A stretch of 64,000 nucleotides of DNA from QHXW01 sp035297145 (GTDB lineage: Bacteria; Acidobacteriota; Terriglobia; Bryobacterales; Bryobacteraceae): the NCBI GenBank assembly GCA_035297145.1, contig DATGZN010000041.1, positions 1-64,000 of the forward strand, written 5' to 3'. The notes under the pieces are model-generated. The model was not told where the DNA came from. It saw only the letters and a program-made list of their open reading frames with translations, and made no database searches. Positions within the stretch are counted from its first letter, which is position 1. Every line of letters starts with the position of its first letter. A program made the translations under genes and the position numbers. This document shows positions 20,825 through 29,623 of this stretch, piece after piece.

Positions 20825-21376
20825 ATGGAACCGATGATGCTGCTTGCGGCGCTGATGTTCGCCGTGCCCGCAGCCGGGTTCGTGGTGCTCATCAAGCGGC
20901 TAACGTCGCGCGACCGGACGAGCATGCCTCTGCCGCTGGAGGATTGGGAAAGGATTCTCTCGCCTTCGCGGTACAGGGCCATGGAGCGATTGCTGGATGA
21001 CACGGATAGAGACTTCTTACACGCTCAACCGGGAGCCAACCGGTCAGTGAAGAACAAATTCCGCAAGGCGCGAGTGATCCTTTTCCGCGCCTACATGCAC
21101 CAGCTCTCAGAAGATTTTCAACGCGTCTGCAAGGCCCTGAAGACCTTGATGGTCCACGCGCCGGTGGAGCGGCACGATCTTGCTGGACTGATTCTGAAGC
21201 AACAGTTCCGGTTCACCGTCACGATGATGACCACCGAAGTGAGACTGGCCCTGTACAGCTGGGGTTGGGCCGGCGTGAACGCCGAAGCACTTCTGGAGCC
21301 CTTGACCGCCGTACGCATCCAGCTGCAATCGCTGGCGGCCATCGCCGACCCATCTCTCAGCGCCGCGAGCGCCTGA
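20825..21376 (+). CDS. Membrane-anchored protein of unknown function
   Basis: The start at 20825 (MEPMMLLAAL) is preceded by GGAGGAGCT, a strong ribosome binding site. The 183-residue product has one N-terminal membrane helix (MMLLAALMFAVPAAGFVVLI) and a mostly helical, charged cytoplasmic remainder. No domain recognised. It lies alone between a divergent histidine kinase and the convergent collagen-like gene. Confidence 0.55.
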   Translation: MEPMMLLAALMFAVPAAGFVVLIKRLTSRDRTSMPLPLEDWERILSPSRYRAMERLLDDTDRDFLHAQPGANRSVKNKFRKARVILFRAYMHQLSEDFQRVCKALKTLMVHAPVERHDLAGLILKQQFRFTVTMMTTEVRLALYSWGWAGVNAEALLEPLTAVRIQLQSLAAIADPSLSAASA

Positions 21377-21391
21377 GGCACAACAGGGCGT

Positions 21392-22744
21392 TCATCGCTT
21401 CGACAGTGTGTTTCCGCCTGTGTTGGCAATCCACACGTTGGCGCTGTCAAACGCTATGCCCGTAGGTCCGGGGCCAACCGGAAACGTACCCAGAGGCAGT
21501 CCGTCGGTCGCGCGTAGCTTGGTCACGCTATTGCCGCCTTGGTTGGTGACCCAGATATTATTGCCGTCGAAGACCACGCCCGCCGGCTCTGGGCCAACCG
21601 GGAAGGTCCCCTGCAACGTTCCGTCGCTCGCCAGCAGACGCGTTACCGTATTGCTGCCCGAGTTAGCGACCCAAATGTACATGCCATCGAACGCCACGCC
21701 CCGCGGTCCGTTGCCCACCGCGTAGGTGCCCACCGTGGTGTTGTCTATCGTCCAAATCTTGGTGATGGTGTTGCTGCCCTTGTGAGTGACCCAGATATTC
21801 ACTCCGTCGAACGCCAGACCTGCCGGCGCCGCGCCCGAAGGCAATGTGATGGTGGCGAGAGTCAGCCCTGCCTGCTTCGAACTGATCTGGGCTACGCTGT
21901 CCTTCGAGGCCGATGCGGTCCAAATATTGGCGCCATCGAATGCCAGCGCCGAACTCGCGCCCGCCAGCATGTAGGAACCAAGCAACACGCCGTCGGAGGC
22001 GCGCACTTTGCGCACCGAGCCATCATGCGCGGCCACCCATAGATTGCTTCCGTCGAAAACGATGGACCCGGGCTCGGCGGCCTCGGCGCCCATATCAAAC
22101 GTGCCCAGCACGGTCCCGTCCCAGGGCCGGATTTTGGTGATATGGCTGCTGCCGGCCTGCGTCACCCACAAGCTCGTTCCGTCAAAAGCCAACGCAGAAG
22201 GAGCGTTGCCCACCGTGACATCGTCGGCCATGACCGCCTGTGACCAGCGCAGCATACCGATCTGGATGGGGTTGAGCCCGACGCCAGGGTGACCCTGAGG
22301 ACCGATAGGACCTGCTGGTCCAACTGAACCGGCTGGACCAGATGAACCTTGGGGACCCAGCGCTCCAACAGGTCCCGCGGGACCCATCGCACCGGCTGGA
22401 CCAGCCGGACCCATCGCCCCAATTGCACCTGCCGCTCCAGCCGGACCTGTCACACCTGACGGACCTTGCGCACCCGTTGTGCCAGACTGGCCTTGGGGGC
22501 CCATCGGCCCAGGAAGACCCATTGGTCCTGGAGGTCCGGCTGGCCCTGCACATATCAGAATCAAGGTATTCGGGTCGAACGAGATTTCGGTCAACCCAGG
22601 AGGGCAATTGGGCGGGGCTTGGAATACTTGTGGCGTTGCGTGTTTTTCTGCGGCGCTAAACCCAAGAGATGAGCCGGCCATCAATACGGCGATGATGGCG
22701 GTGGGCAAAAACGTGGCGCTTCCGATCCGCATAAGATATCTCAC
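21392..22744 (-). CDS. Secreted protein: collagen-like triplet region fused to a beta-propeller
   Basis: A 450-residue protein with a signal sequence near residues 12-32. Residues 66-155 are collagen-like Gly-X-Y triplets (GPAGPPGPMGLPGPMGPQG and onward, about 28 triplets, proline rich). From residue 170 there are repeats of the form NAPSALAFDGTSLWVTQAGSS / NIWVTNQGGNSVTKLRATDG, an NHL/YVTN-type propeller with about six blades. The collagen stalk could trimerise the propeller head at the cell surface, by inference. Such fusions are known from several environmental bacteria; the ligand is unknown. Confidence 0.8.
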   Translation of the reverse strand: MRYLMRIGSATFLPTAIIAVLMAGSSLGFSAAEKHATPQVFQAPPNCPPGLTEISFDPNTLILICAGPAGPPGPMGLPGPMGPQGQSGTTGAQGPSGVTGPAGAAGAIGAMGPAGPAGAMGPAGPVGALGPQGSSGPAGSVGPAGPIGPQGHPGVGLNPIQIGMLRWSQAVMADDVTVGNAPSALAFDGTSLWVTQAGSSHITKIRPWDGTVLGTFDMGAEAAEPGSIVFDGSNLWVAAHDGSVRKVRASDGVLLGSYMLAGASSALAFDGANIWTASASKDSVAQISSKQAGLTLATITLPSGAAPAGLAFDGVNIWVTHKGSNTITKIWTIDNTTVGTYAVGNGPRGVAFDGMYIWVANSGSNTVTRLLASDGTLQGTFPVGPEPAGVVFDGNNIWVTNQGGNSVTKLRATDGLPLGTFPVGPGPTGIAFDSANVWIANTGGNTLSKR

Positions 22745-22839
22745 TTACTAATGTGGCTAACCTTTACCTTAGGCTCAATAAGGAATTAACCATTGGGGGA
22801 CGACAGAAGTACTAGTACAAATCAAGAATTTTCTGATGA

Positions 22840-23523
22840 TTAAATAACATTAAGTTCAATTTGCGCTCGCGATTCCACGGCAACGGCCGAAGCATAGCCG
22901 TCCGCCAACGCCAATTCGCGCACGGAGATTTGCTCCAAGAACTTCCTATTCGCATCAAGACAATGGATTTGCGGGGCCGCATCATCGGTGAGCCCCACTT
23001 CCACCACCGCCGGCGGCACTGACAAACCCAGTCCGGCGCATTTCAACACCGCCTCTTTTATGGTCCAAAGCCGATAGAAATCGCGTAACCGCAGTGGCGC
23101 GGGCAGCTTCCGCAAGCGCTGGTGCTCACCCGTGGAATAGTAGCGGCGGGCGAGGTCGTCAATCGGGCAGTCGGCACGGACCTGCTCGATATCGACTCCT
23201 ATTTCCACCGCGTCGGACACCGCCACCAGCGCGTAATCGCCGGAATGGGAAACATTGAAGAAAATCGGCGGAGTACCCGCAGGCGGCGTCAGCCGGGGCT
23301 TGGTCCAATCCGCTTCTTGGATGATGAGATCCGCGGCCGGGATCCCCGTTCGGTCGGCCAGCGCCCGCTTCAGCGTGGCACGCCCCGCGACATAACGCTG
23401 CCGGTCCTCTTCAAAACGGTAGCGGTCCGCGCGGGAACGTTCCGCCTGGCTAAGAATACCAGTCGCTCCCAGGCAATCGAATGCCCGCGTGTTGATTTTG
23501 AAGATCGTGACCGCGCAATTAAT
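22840..23523 (-). CDS. 4'-phosphopantetheinyl transferase (Sfp type), non-canonical start
   Basis: The C-terminal half carries the Sfp signature: GVDIEQVRADCP with the Mg-binding Asp, and LWTIKEAVLKCAGLGLSVPP with the WxxKEA core. The reading frame continues upstream of the GTG at 23226 with clearly homologous sequence (FEEDRQRYVAGRATLKRALA, PIFFNVSHSGDYALVAVSD), so the real N-terminus lies near 23523. In that frame there is no ATG, GTG or TTG; the only candidate I see is ATT at 23521-23523, inside the stop region of the upstream acylase gene. The enzyme attaches phosphopantetheine to carrier proteins. Full length would be about 227 residues, normal for the family. Confidence 0.82.
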   Translation of the reverse strand: MNCAVTIFKINTRAFDCLGATGILSQAERSRADRYRFEEDRQRYVAGRATLKRALADRTGIPAADLIIQEADWTKPRLTPPAGTPPIFFNVSHSGDYALVAVSDAVEIGVDIEQVRADCPIDDLARRYYSTGEHQRLRKLPAPLRLRDFYRLWTIKEAVLKCAGLGLSVPPAVVEVGLTDDAAPQIHCLDANRKFLEQISVRELALADGYASAVAVESRAQIELNVI

Positions 23524-25555
23524 AAATCAGATCCTTTTCCGCCGTCACATGCTTCTCAAGTTCGTAACGGCGCAGGAAATAAGTGGGCTTTACGCTCGCC
23601 CGACTAAAAAGTTTCTCCGCCTGATCGTCGAAGTGCGGCGAATCGGGATGATCGCTTTCCCCCAGCGGGATCACCATCCACGACTGCGGCGGTTTTGTGA
23701 GAATGACGATCTGCGTGGAAGTCTGCCCGCCATGGCCGAGCATGATTTGGCCTTTCTTTTCGAAGCTGATGGCGCGCGGCGTTGACATTGCCGCTTGTGG
23801 CAAAGTACCGCCGCTGACGGGCCAGTTACGGACGGAGCCTTCACGGCCCACGCGGAACAGCGTCCCGTAGACCGCGCCCGGCGGGAAATCGGATCGCAAT
23901 TGCAGTTCCGCCTTGCTCAGTGCCCCGCGCACGCCGTCATCGGTGAGATCCGTGGGTGGCTCGACCAGTTTGCCACGCGCGCCCAGCCCCATCTTGAAAA
24001 GGTAATACGCCAGCGCGCCGGGCGAATCGGCATCGCTGCGGCGGTTCCAGCCCAGGATGCTGTGTGCGAAATCTCCGGATGCACCGGCCTGGCGAATGCG
24101 CTCCTGCCACAGCTCCGCTTCGAACACCTCAGTTGAAAATGCGATGTTCATCGCCTGCTCGATGGTCACGTCCTTGGCTGCCGCCAGTTCGCCGAGCACC
24201 ATCGCGGCTCGCTGATGCGCCTGCGTGCGATCGGCATTGTACAAGTAGGGATGCGCGGCATATTTCTCCGGCACAAGCGGCGACTCTTTCATCATGACCC
24301 ACGGCGAGATGTTGCAATTCTGCATGTAGCCCTGCGGCGGGTTCTCGATCTGCACCAGGTCCTCGAAAGGATGGATGCCTTGCCACTCGCACGCCCCGGT
24401 GCCTGGCATGGGTTTCGAGGGATCGCAGCCCGCCGGCCGGATGGGCACGCGGCCGTTGCGCACATAGTAAGTGTCGCCATCCACCGTGCCGACCATGATG
24501 TTCTGCGCCATGTACTGGCGCATGGCGAGAGCTTTTTTCATCTCCGCCAAGTTGCGCGCCGTTACCATGGCCCAGCTCTCCTCCATCAGGCGGAACTCGT
24601 CGGCGTACGGAATCGCCAGCGTGTAGGCTTTACCGTTCTTGTGCGCGACGATGGGGCCGTGGTGCGTGAATTCGATAGTGACGGGTTTCCAATCGACTTT
24701 CTCGCCAACCTTCACGCCGATCTTCTCGGTCCAGCTTTGAATGGGCCGCCACTCCCCGCGGAAATGGTATTTGCCGTCCTGAATTTCCTCCTCGTAGGCG
24801 TCGGAGGTGTCCGGGCCGCCGGTAGTCATGGCAATCGAAATGTACCGGCTGTGGCCCAGAGTAGGGAACGGAACGCCGACAATCGCCGCGCCCGAATATT
24901 CCAGCTCTCCACCGTAAACGCGCATTTCATAGAAGCGGAATTCGCCGTACCAGGTAAGGTGCGGATCGATCAGCGCAATCGGCGCGTGCATGGCTGTCCG
25001 CCCGGGCGCGATGAGCCATTCGTTTGAGCCGTGATATGCGACGGGATCAGGCTCGATTCCAGCGTGCAGCAGATCGCCGCCCGCTTCACTCTCAGGCCAG
25101 CCCCAAATGATATAGCGGCCGAGCGCCACCACTTGCCAGGGCTCCATCTTGGGCGCCCAGGCGGGAACCTGCCCGGGATGCTCCGTCATGAATTTCTTCA
25201 CGCCGGCCTGAAATGCTTCGATCACCGCGCGCGACTGAGCGCTGAGATCCTTGTAATGCTCCTCGGCCACACGCCGGTGCCGCCACAACCGCTGGCGGTA
25301 ATCATGGCGAAACCAGCTTTCGCCGAAGACCTCCGACATAGTGCCTTCAGCCTTGCGGTAATTGCGCAGCATCTCTTCCAGCCGGTCCTCCGCCTGCGCA
25401 TACCCGGAGCCGAATGCCGCCCCCACCGGGGTCGCCGCAAAGATGTGGGGCACGCCAAAATCGTCGCGCAGGATGCGGATTTCTTCCTCGCCCCAACCGC
25501 AGGTGCACGCGAGAAGAAGAAGCGTTAATCGCTGTATCGGAAGACGGGCGGGCAA
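23519..25555 (-). CDS. Penicillin acylase family N-terminal-nucleophile hydrolase
   Basis: A 678-residue exported protein with a signal peptide (LTLLLLACTCGWG). The alpha part starts IRILRDDFGVPHIFAATPVG, typical of the penicillin/AHL acylase family. The predicted autocleavage site is before Ser177 in AYHGSNEWLIAPGRT, followed by PIALIDPHLTWYGE. Family members cleave amide bonds of beta-lactams, acyl-homoserine lactones or related amides in the periplasm. The substrate here cannot be assigned. Its stop overlaps the start region of the phosphopantetheinyl transferase. Confidence 0.87.
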   Translation of the reverse strand: MPARLPIQRLTLLLLACTCGWGEEEIRILRDDFGVPHIFAATPVGAAFGSGYAQAEDRLEEMLRNYRKAEGTMSEVFGESWFRHDYRQRLWRHRRVAEEHYKDLSAQSRAVIEAFQAGVKKFMTEHPGQVPAWAPKMEPWQVVALGRYIIWGWPESEAGGDLLHAGIEPDPVAYHGSNEWLIAPGRTAMHAPIALIDPHLTWYGEFRFYEMRVYGGELEYSGAAIVGVPFPTLGHSRYISIAMTTGGPDTSDAYEEEIQDGKYHFRGEWRPIQSWTEKIGVKVGEKVDWKPVTIEFTHHGPIVAHKNGKAYTLAIPYADEFRLMEESWAMVTARNLAEMKKALAMRQYMAQNIMVGTVDGDTYYVRNGRVPIRPAGCDPSKPMPGTGACEWQGIHPFEDLVQIENPPQGYMQNCNISPWVMMKESPLVPEKYAAHPYLYNADRTQAHQRAAMVLGELAAAKDVTIEQAMNIAFSTEVFEAELWQERIRQAGASGDFAHSILGWNRRSDADSPGALAYYLFKMGLGARGKLVEPPTDLTDDGVRGALSKAELQLRSDFPPGAVYGTLFRVGREGSVRNWPVSGGTLPQAAMSTPRAISFEKKGQIMLGHGGQTSTQIVILTKPPQSWMVIPLGESDHPDSPHFDDQAEKLFSRASVKPTYFLRRYELEKHVTAEKDLIY

Positions 25556-25655
25556 GGCTGGCTTTCCTTGCGCCGATCATAGCATGCGATCGCAGCCACA
25601 CTTGAAGTTGACCCGCAACCGAAACTGAACCGCCTTTTCTGGTGTCTAACCTACG

Positions 25656-26033
25656 ATGTTCGAGCAGGCAAACTTACCCGAGCCGCGCAACGTGTTTGGC
25701 GACTGGATTGTGCGCGGGGGCATAGGGCTGGCATTCGTATATTTCGGTGCCGACAAGTTTCCGTCGGATCCCGGCTCCGAGTGGATCAAGCTGTTTCAAC
25801 AGATCGGCGCCGGACAATGGTTCCGCTATTTCACAGGCGTGGTGGAGATACTGGGCGGCGTGCTTGTGTTGATCCCATCGACAACAAATATCGGCTTGGC
25901 GCTGCTCGCTTGCACCATGGCGTCCGCCGCGACTATCGTAGCATTCGTGCTCGGCCGTCCTGCCCACAGCATTGTCTCGGGCGCTTTCTTTATCGGGCTG
26001 AGCATGTACTGGATGGCTCGGCGCAGCCGCTGA
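25656..26033 (+). CDS. DoxX-like membrane protein
   Basis: A 125-residue protein with four hydrophobic helices (GIGLAFVYFGADKF, FTGVVEILGGVLVLIPS, ALLACTMASAATIVAFVLG and SGAFFIGLSMYWM). The order and the GxxFxxxGxxKF-like start match the DoxX/SURF4 family of small inner-membrane proteins of unclear, possibly redox-related, function. It is a monocistron; a permease fragment follows directly. Confidence 0.72.
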   Translation: MFEQANLPEPRNVFGDWIVRGGIGLAFVYFGADKFPSDPGSEWIKLFQQIGAGQWFRYFTGVVEILGGVLVLIPSTTNIGLALLACTMASAATIVAFVLGRPAHSIVSGAFFIGLSMYWMARRSR

Positions 26034-26038
26034 GTGGT

Positions 26039-26182
26039 CTGTTGTGTGGCGTGACGGTTCGAGAAAAATCGATCTTTCTGGGTTGCGTCATACTTCTGCT
26101 GGCCGTAGCCATCGCAGCCAGCGTCATTCCGGTACGCCGCGCCGCGAAACTCGATCCCATGACATGCCTACGGCACGAGTAG
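26039..26182 (+). pseudogene. C-terminal remnant of an FtsX/MacB-type permease
   Basis: Directly after the DoxX stop, a 47-codon stretch reads IFLGCVILLLAVAIAASVIP then VRRAAKLDPMTCLRHE and stops. The last membrane helix followed by RRAAKLDPMxxLRHE is the characteristic C-terminus of ADOP/MacB permeases. The rest of the gene is absent upstream. There is no start codon context, so this is a leftover of a deleted gene. Confidence 0.7.
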
Positions 26183-26194
26183 GGATCGTTCTAT

Positions 26195-26803
26195 CTAGCC
26201 GAGCGGTAGCCCGACCGCGCGAAAACAGAGTCGCTCCAGTCTGTGCGCCAATCGAGTTCGGTTGATTCGCTTCGCCTTAGTGTGTGCGTCGTCCACTACG
26301 CCGTGGAGGCCGCTAAACAGAAACACCGCGGTGAAGCGCGCGTCATCAATGGACCATGCCCCCGCGTCCGCACCCGCCCGAAGCAAATCGAAAAGATGAT
26401 CGATGACGACATTGTCGACCAGTCCCTCCCGCGTATGAGGGCGCGACCCGTAAAACAGAATGTCGTGCAGCCGAATGGAATCCAGATAGCCAGAGACACT
26501 GGCCCTGGCCCATGCTGCAAGCTTTTCCTGCCAATCCTCATCCGGTTTTTCAGCGATGGCTGCTTTTATCCCCACCAGAAGCTCTTCGCCGTACCGGTCG
26601 CCTAGCGCGGCAAGCACGTCTTCTTTGGATGAGAAATAGAGATAGAAGGTCCCTTTGGCCACGTCGGCGCGCGATGTGATTTGCTCTATCGTCGTGGATG
26701 CAACGCCTTTTTCCAGAAACAGCCGACGGGCTGCACGCATGAGCTCATCACGCCGCTCTTCGGGCGGCTTAGTCCTGGGACGGGACTCGGATTTGGCGGG
26801 CAT
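26195..26803 (-). CDS. TetR family transcriptional regulator
   Basis: The start at 26803 (MPAKSES) lies four bases after the stop of the upstream MFS gene; the longer upstream ATG would overlap it. The N-terminal HTH is typical of TetR: RRDELMRAARRLFLEKGVAS, then TTIEQITSRADVAKGTFYLY and FSSKEDVLAAL. The C-terminal domain is a divergent ligand-binding bundle. It is the second gene of an operon whose promoter carries the palindrome TGACCGTCGGTCA, so it probably represses its own operon and responds to a substrate of the exporter. Confidence 0.88.
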   Translation of the reverse strand: MPAKSESRPRTKPPEERRDELMRAARRLFLEKGVASTTIEQITSRADVAKGTFYLYFSSKEDVLAALGDRYGEELLVGIKAAIAEKPDEDWQEKLAAWARASVSGYLDSIRLHDILFYGSRPHTREGLVDNVVIDHLFDLLRAGADAGAWSIDDARFTAVFLFSGLHGVVDDAHTKAKRINRTRLAHRLERLCFRAVGLPLG

Positions 26804-26807
26804 CGAA

Positions 26808-28133
26808 TCAGTCTGCCTCCGCGACGGAACGCTGGTCACTGACTGTAGCATAGCGGAGCTCGTCCTCGATCACGCCGGGATCGGTTGTTGTGTTCACAAT
26901 GAGCTTGTCCGCACGGCGTAATTCGGGAAAGATCCGGCTCCACAGCGCTACTACCGCCAACGTGCCTAATCCACCTAACAACGCAGCGGGCACTGTGCCG
27001 AACAGCGCGGCGGTGGCGCCCGATTCGAATTCTCCCAGCTCGCTGGAGGCGCCGATAAACACCCATTGCACGGCGCTGACTCGCCCGCGCATGGCGTCAG
27101 GAGTCGAGACCTGTACCAGTGTCTGCCGGATCACCATGCTAACCATGTCGAACCCGCCCGCCCCGACTAAGGCGGCAATCGACAGCCAAAAGTTCGTCGA
27201 GAGGGCGAAAACGACTGTGGCAAAGCCGAAGCCCGCAACGCAGGCCAGCATCAGCCTGCCGGCGCCACGCTGGATCGTGCGATGCGCCAGCACCAGGCCG
27301 ACGATGGCGGCGCCGATGCCGGGCGCGCAGCGAAGGCAGCCGAGACCGGCAGGGCCAACCATGAGAATGTCCTTCGCGTAGATCGGAAGCAGAGCCGTAA
27401 TTCCGCCCAAGAGAAGGGCAAACAGATCGAGCGAAATGGCGGCCAACAGCAAACGGTTCGACCGAACGTAGCGCACGCCGCCAAGAACGCTCTCATCCGT
27501 CGGGACGTTTTGCTCGGCGCCCGCTTCGTGCCGCCCATCCGCAAGGCGCCGCACTTGCGTGAGGGCGATCAGATACAGTGCCGCGGTAACCGCGAATGTG
27601 CCGCGACCACTGACGGCATAGAGCAGACCACCCAAAGCCGGACCGGCAAGGGAGCAGATCTGAAAAGCCGACGAAACCACGGCGACAGAGCGCGGAAACT
27701 CCTCCTGAGTCACCAGCCGTGGCAGCGTTGCCGACATCGCCGGAGCCGCAAAGGCTTGCGCCGCACCCAAGACAATCAGCAGCGGATAGACCAGTGGTAC
27801 GTGGGATGCAGCGGTTGACAGAACACCAAACACGGCGACGCAAACGGCCTGGAGGAGCAGCGAAAATCCGATGATCCGCCGCCTGTCGAAACGGTCGGCC
27901 GCATGCCCTGCGATCAGTACCATGCCGATATTGGGCAGAAACCGCGCCAATCCGACATAAGCGAGGCTCATCGGATCATGCGTGGCGGCGTAGACATACC
28001 AGGCGGTGGCGACGTTCAACATTTGCGCACTCAGTTCATCGAGGGCGCGAATGACGAGGAACGCGCAGAGCGCGGGGTGTTGCCGCAGCAAATGTCGAAG
28101 TGGAAGCTTCCTTGATGAGTTCAATTTCGCCAT
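26808..28133 (-). CDS. MFS transporter, exporter type
   Basis: About 440 residues with twelve predicted helices and the MFS motif A region GHAADRFDRRRIIGF. It resembles the enterobactin-exporter (EntS/MFS_3) branch. The start at 28133 (MAKLNSSRK) is preferred, because the longer in-frame ATG at 28184 lies inside the TetR-type operator. It is co-transcribed with the downstream TetR gene, which suggests export of a toxic compound that induces the operon. Confidence 0.85.
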   Translation of the reverse strand: MAKLNSSRKLPLRHLLRQHPALCAFLVIRALDELSAQMLNVATAWYVYAATHDPMSLAYVGLARFLPNIGMVLIAGHAADRFDRRRIIGFSLLLQAVCVAVFGVLSTAASHVPLVYPLLIVLGAAQAFAAPAMSATLPRLVTQEEFPRSVAVVSSAFQICSLAGPALGGLLYAVSGRGTFAVTAALYLIALTQVRRLADGRHEAGAEQNVPTDESVLGGVRYVRSNRLLLAAISLDLFALLLGGITALLPIYAKDILMVGPAGLGCLRCAPGIGAAIVGLVLAHRTIQRGAGRLMLACVAGFGFATVVFALSTNFWLSIAALVGAGGFDMVSMVIRQTLVQVSTPDAMRGRVSAVQWVFIGASSELGEFESGATAALFGTVPAALLGGLGTLAVVALWSRIFPELRRADKLIVNTTTDPGVIEDELRYATVSDQRSVAEAD

Positions 28134-28170
28134 CGCCAGGACCGAGCTCGTCCCTAAAACCCATATTGAC

Positions 28171-28183
28171 TGACCGTCGGTCA
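28171..28183. promoter_or_regulatory. TetR-type palindromic operator
   Basis: TGACCGTCGGTCA is a perfect inverted repeat (TGACC-N3-GGTCA). It is flanked on the minus strand by TTGACA (28186-28191) upstream and CAATAT downstream, a plausible promoter in which the operator fills the spacer. Binding by the adjacent TetR protein is inferred. Confidence 0.6.
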
Positions 28184-28306
28184 TTTGTCAAATTGATTTG
28201 CGCGACACCTGTGGTATATTCCCTCTACTGACCTTTTGTTCCACAGCAGGCGCATCGGCCGCCAGCGGATGGCACTCCCTGGACGATCGATAGCGCAGGA
28301 GGAAAA

Positions 28307-29509
28307 ATGTCTTCGACAGTCACTTTTCGTAAGGGAATCGGTGTGACCGCTTGCGGCGTGGCGGCGATCGCGGGCTTGCTCTGTCCATCTCTTTGTGTCG
28401 CTGCCGATTTCGTCACGGCGGTGGTCTCCACCCGTCCGGTTGCGTATTACCGTCTTGACTCGACATCCGGAAAGAGTCAAGTTGGCGCGACACAGTACAA
28501 GGCTTCGGGCGGTGTTACGAGCGCGGATCCGGGAATCGCCGGCAGCCATTTCGTCAAACTGGACGGGCACGACGGCTACATCCTGACTACGCAAGCCGGG
28601 GGTGTCGCGTCCACCGCCAGCATCATGGCCTGGGTCAATTTGGAGGACTTGCCCTCCGAAGAGCGCCACTTTTTCTATGTGGCTGGCGAGTCGGAGAGTG
28701 GCAACGATCTGGACATCCAATTCGAGAATGACAACGTTCTTCGGTTCTATACAGCCTCCGGTGGGAATCTGGCCTATACTCCTCCGGCAACCACGCTGGT
28801 TCATCAGTGGCACATGATTGTTGCCACCGTGGACACGGCAGCGCGCACCAGAGCAATCTACTGGGATGGCAAGCTCGCCGCGTCGGACAAGGGCGGCGGC
28901 AGCTCGAACAAGAGGGGCACGTTCTCAATTGGCGCCAGCACCGTTTTCGCGGGCCGGTTTCTGAAAGGCGGAGTCGAGGAGGTGGCGCTTTGGAATCGTG
29001 CGCTTGGCGCCCGCGAGGTCGCCACGATTTACACGGCTGGTAAATCCGTGGCTCCGTCAGCAGGCTCGGCCCCAACAGGCGCATCTGCCGGGAATGCGGC
29101 CAGCGGCGCCAGCCCGTTTCCGACTACCGCTAAGGTCGAGGTTAGCGATACTGCGGGCAAGGTCAACCTGAAGCGCGAAGAGCAGATCGCGTACATGTTC
29201 TTGACGGCTATCCAACAAATCGAGGACGATTGCCAGTACAAGCACAAGAGGGCATGCGCATGGGATGAGGTCCTGGGCCGGCTCAAGTTTGACCCGAGAA
29301 CGGATCCCAACTACACCTACACGCTGGCCGTTGGCGGCACAGCATGGGAAGCGCACGCCAACGCCAAAAAAACCGGCTTTGGCGGATTTTACTCTTTCTC
29401 AATCAGCTTTCCCACAACCAACGTTTTTTACAATGCTAGTGGGATCGCCTCCGTCACCAGCAGACAACTCATGGAGCGCTCGATTGAAGGCGATTCCTTC
29501 ATGCGCTGA
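28307..29509 (+). CDS. Secreted LamG/concanavalin-like protein
   Basis: A 400-residue protein after a strong ribosome binding site (AGGAGG). There is a signal peptide (GVAAIAGLLCPSLCVAA), then a LamG-like sandwich at about residues 35-240 (PVAYYRLDSTSG, SIMAWVNLEDLP, HQWHMIVATVDTAARTRAIY, GGVEEVALWNRALGAREVATIY). A low-complexity Ala/Ser/Gly linker follows, then a C-terminal domain of about 130 residues (CQYKHKRACAWDEVLGRL) that I do not recognise. LamG domains bind carbohydrate or protein. It is divergent from the MFS/tetR operon. Confidence 0.75.
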   Translation: MSSTVTFRKGIGVTACGVAAIAGLLCPSLCVAADFVTAVVSTRPVAYYRLDSTSGKSQVGATQYKASGGVTSADPGIAGSHFVKLDGHDGYILTTQAGGVASTASIMAWVNLEDLPSEERHFFYVAGESESGNDLDIQFENDNVLRFYTASGGNLAYTPPATTLVHQWHMIVATVDTAARTRAIYWDGKLAASDKGGGSSNKRGTFSIGASTVFAGRFLKGGVEEVALWNRALGAREVATIYTAGKSVAPSAGSAPTGASAGNAASGASPFPTTAKVEVSDTAGKVNLKREEQIAYMFLTAIQQIEDDCQYKHKRACAWDEVLGRLKFDPRTDPNYTYTLAVGGTAWEAHANAKKTGFGGFYSFSISFPTTNVFYNASGIASVTSRQLMERSIEGDSFMR

Positions 29510-29623
29510 ACTGGCACGCGTGGCGTGACACTGCCAAAATGCCGGATGCAACTCTCTGGATGCGTGCGCCCTGGTCGCACTAACCGATTTCAGGATGTAT
29601 ACTGGCTGCGCCGAGGAGCTCCC

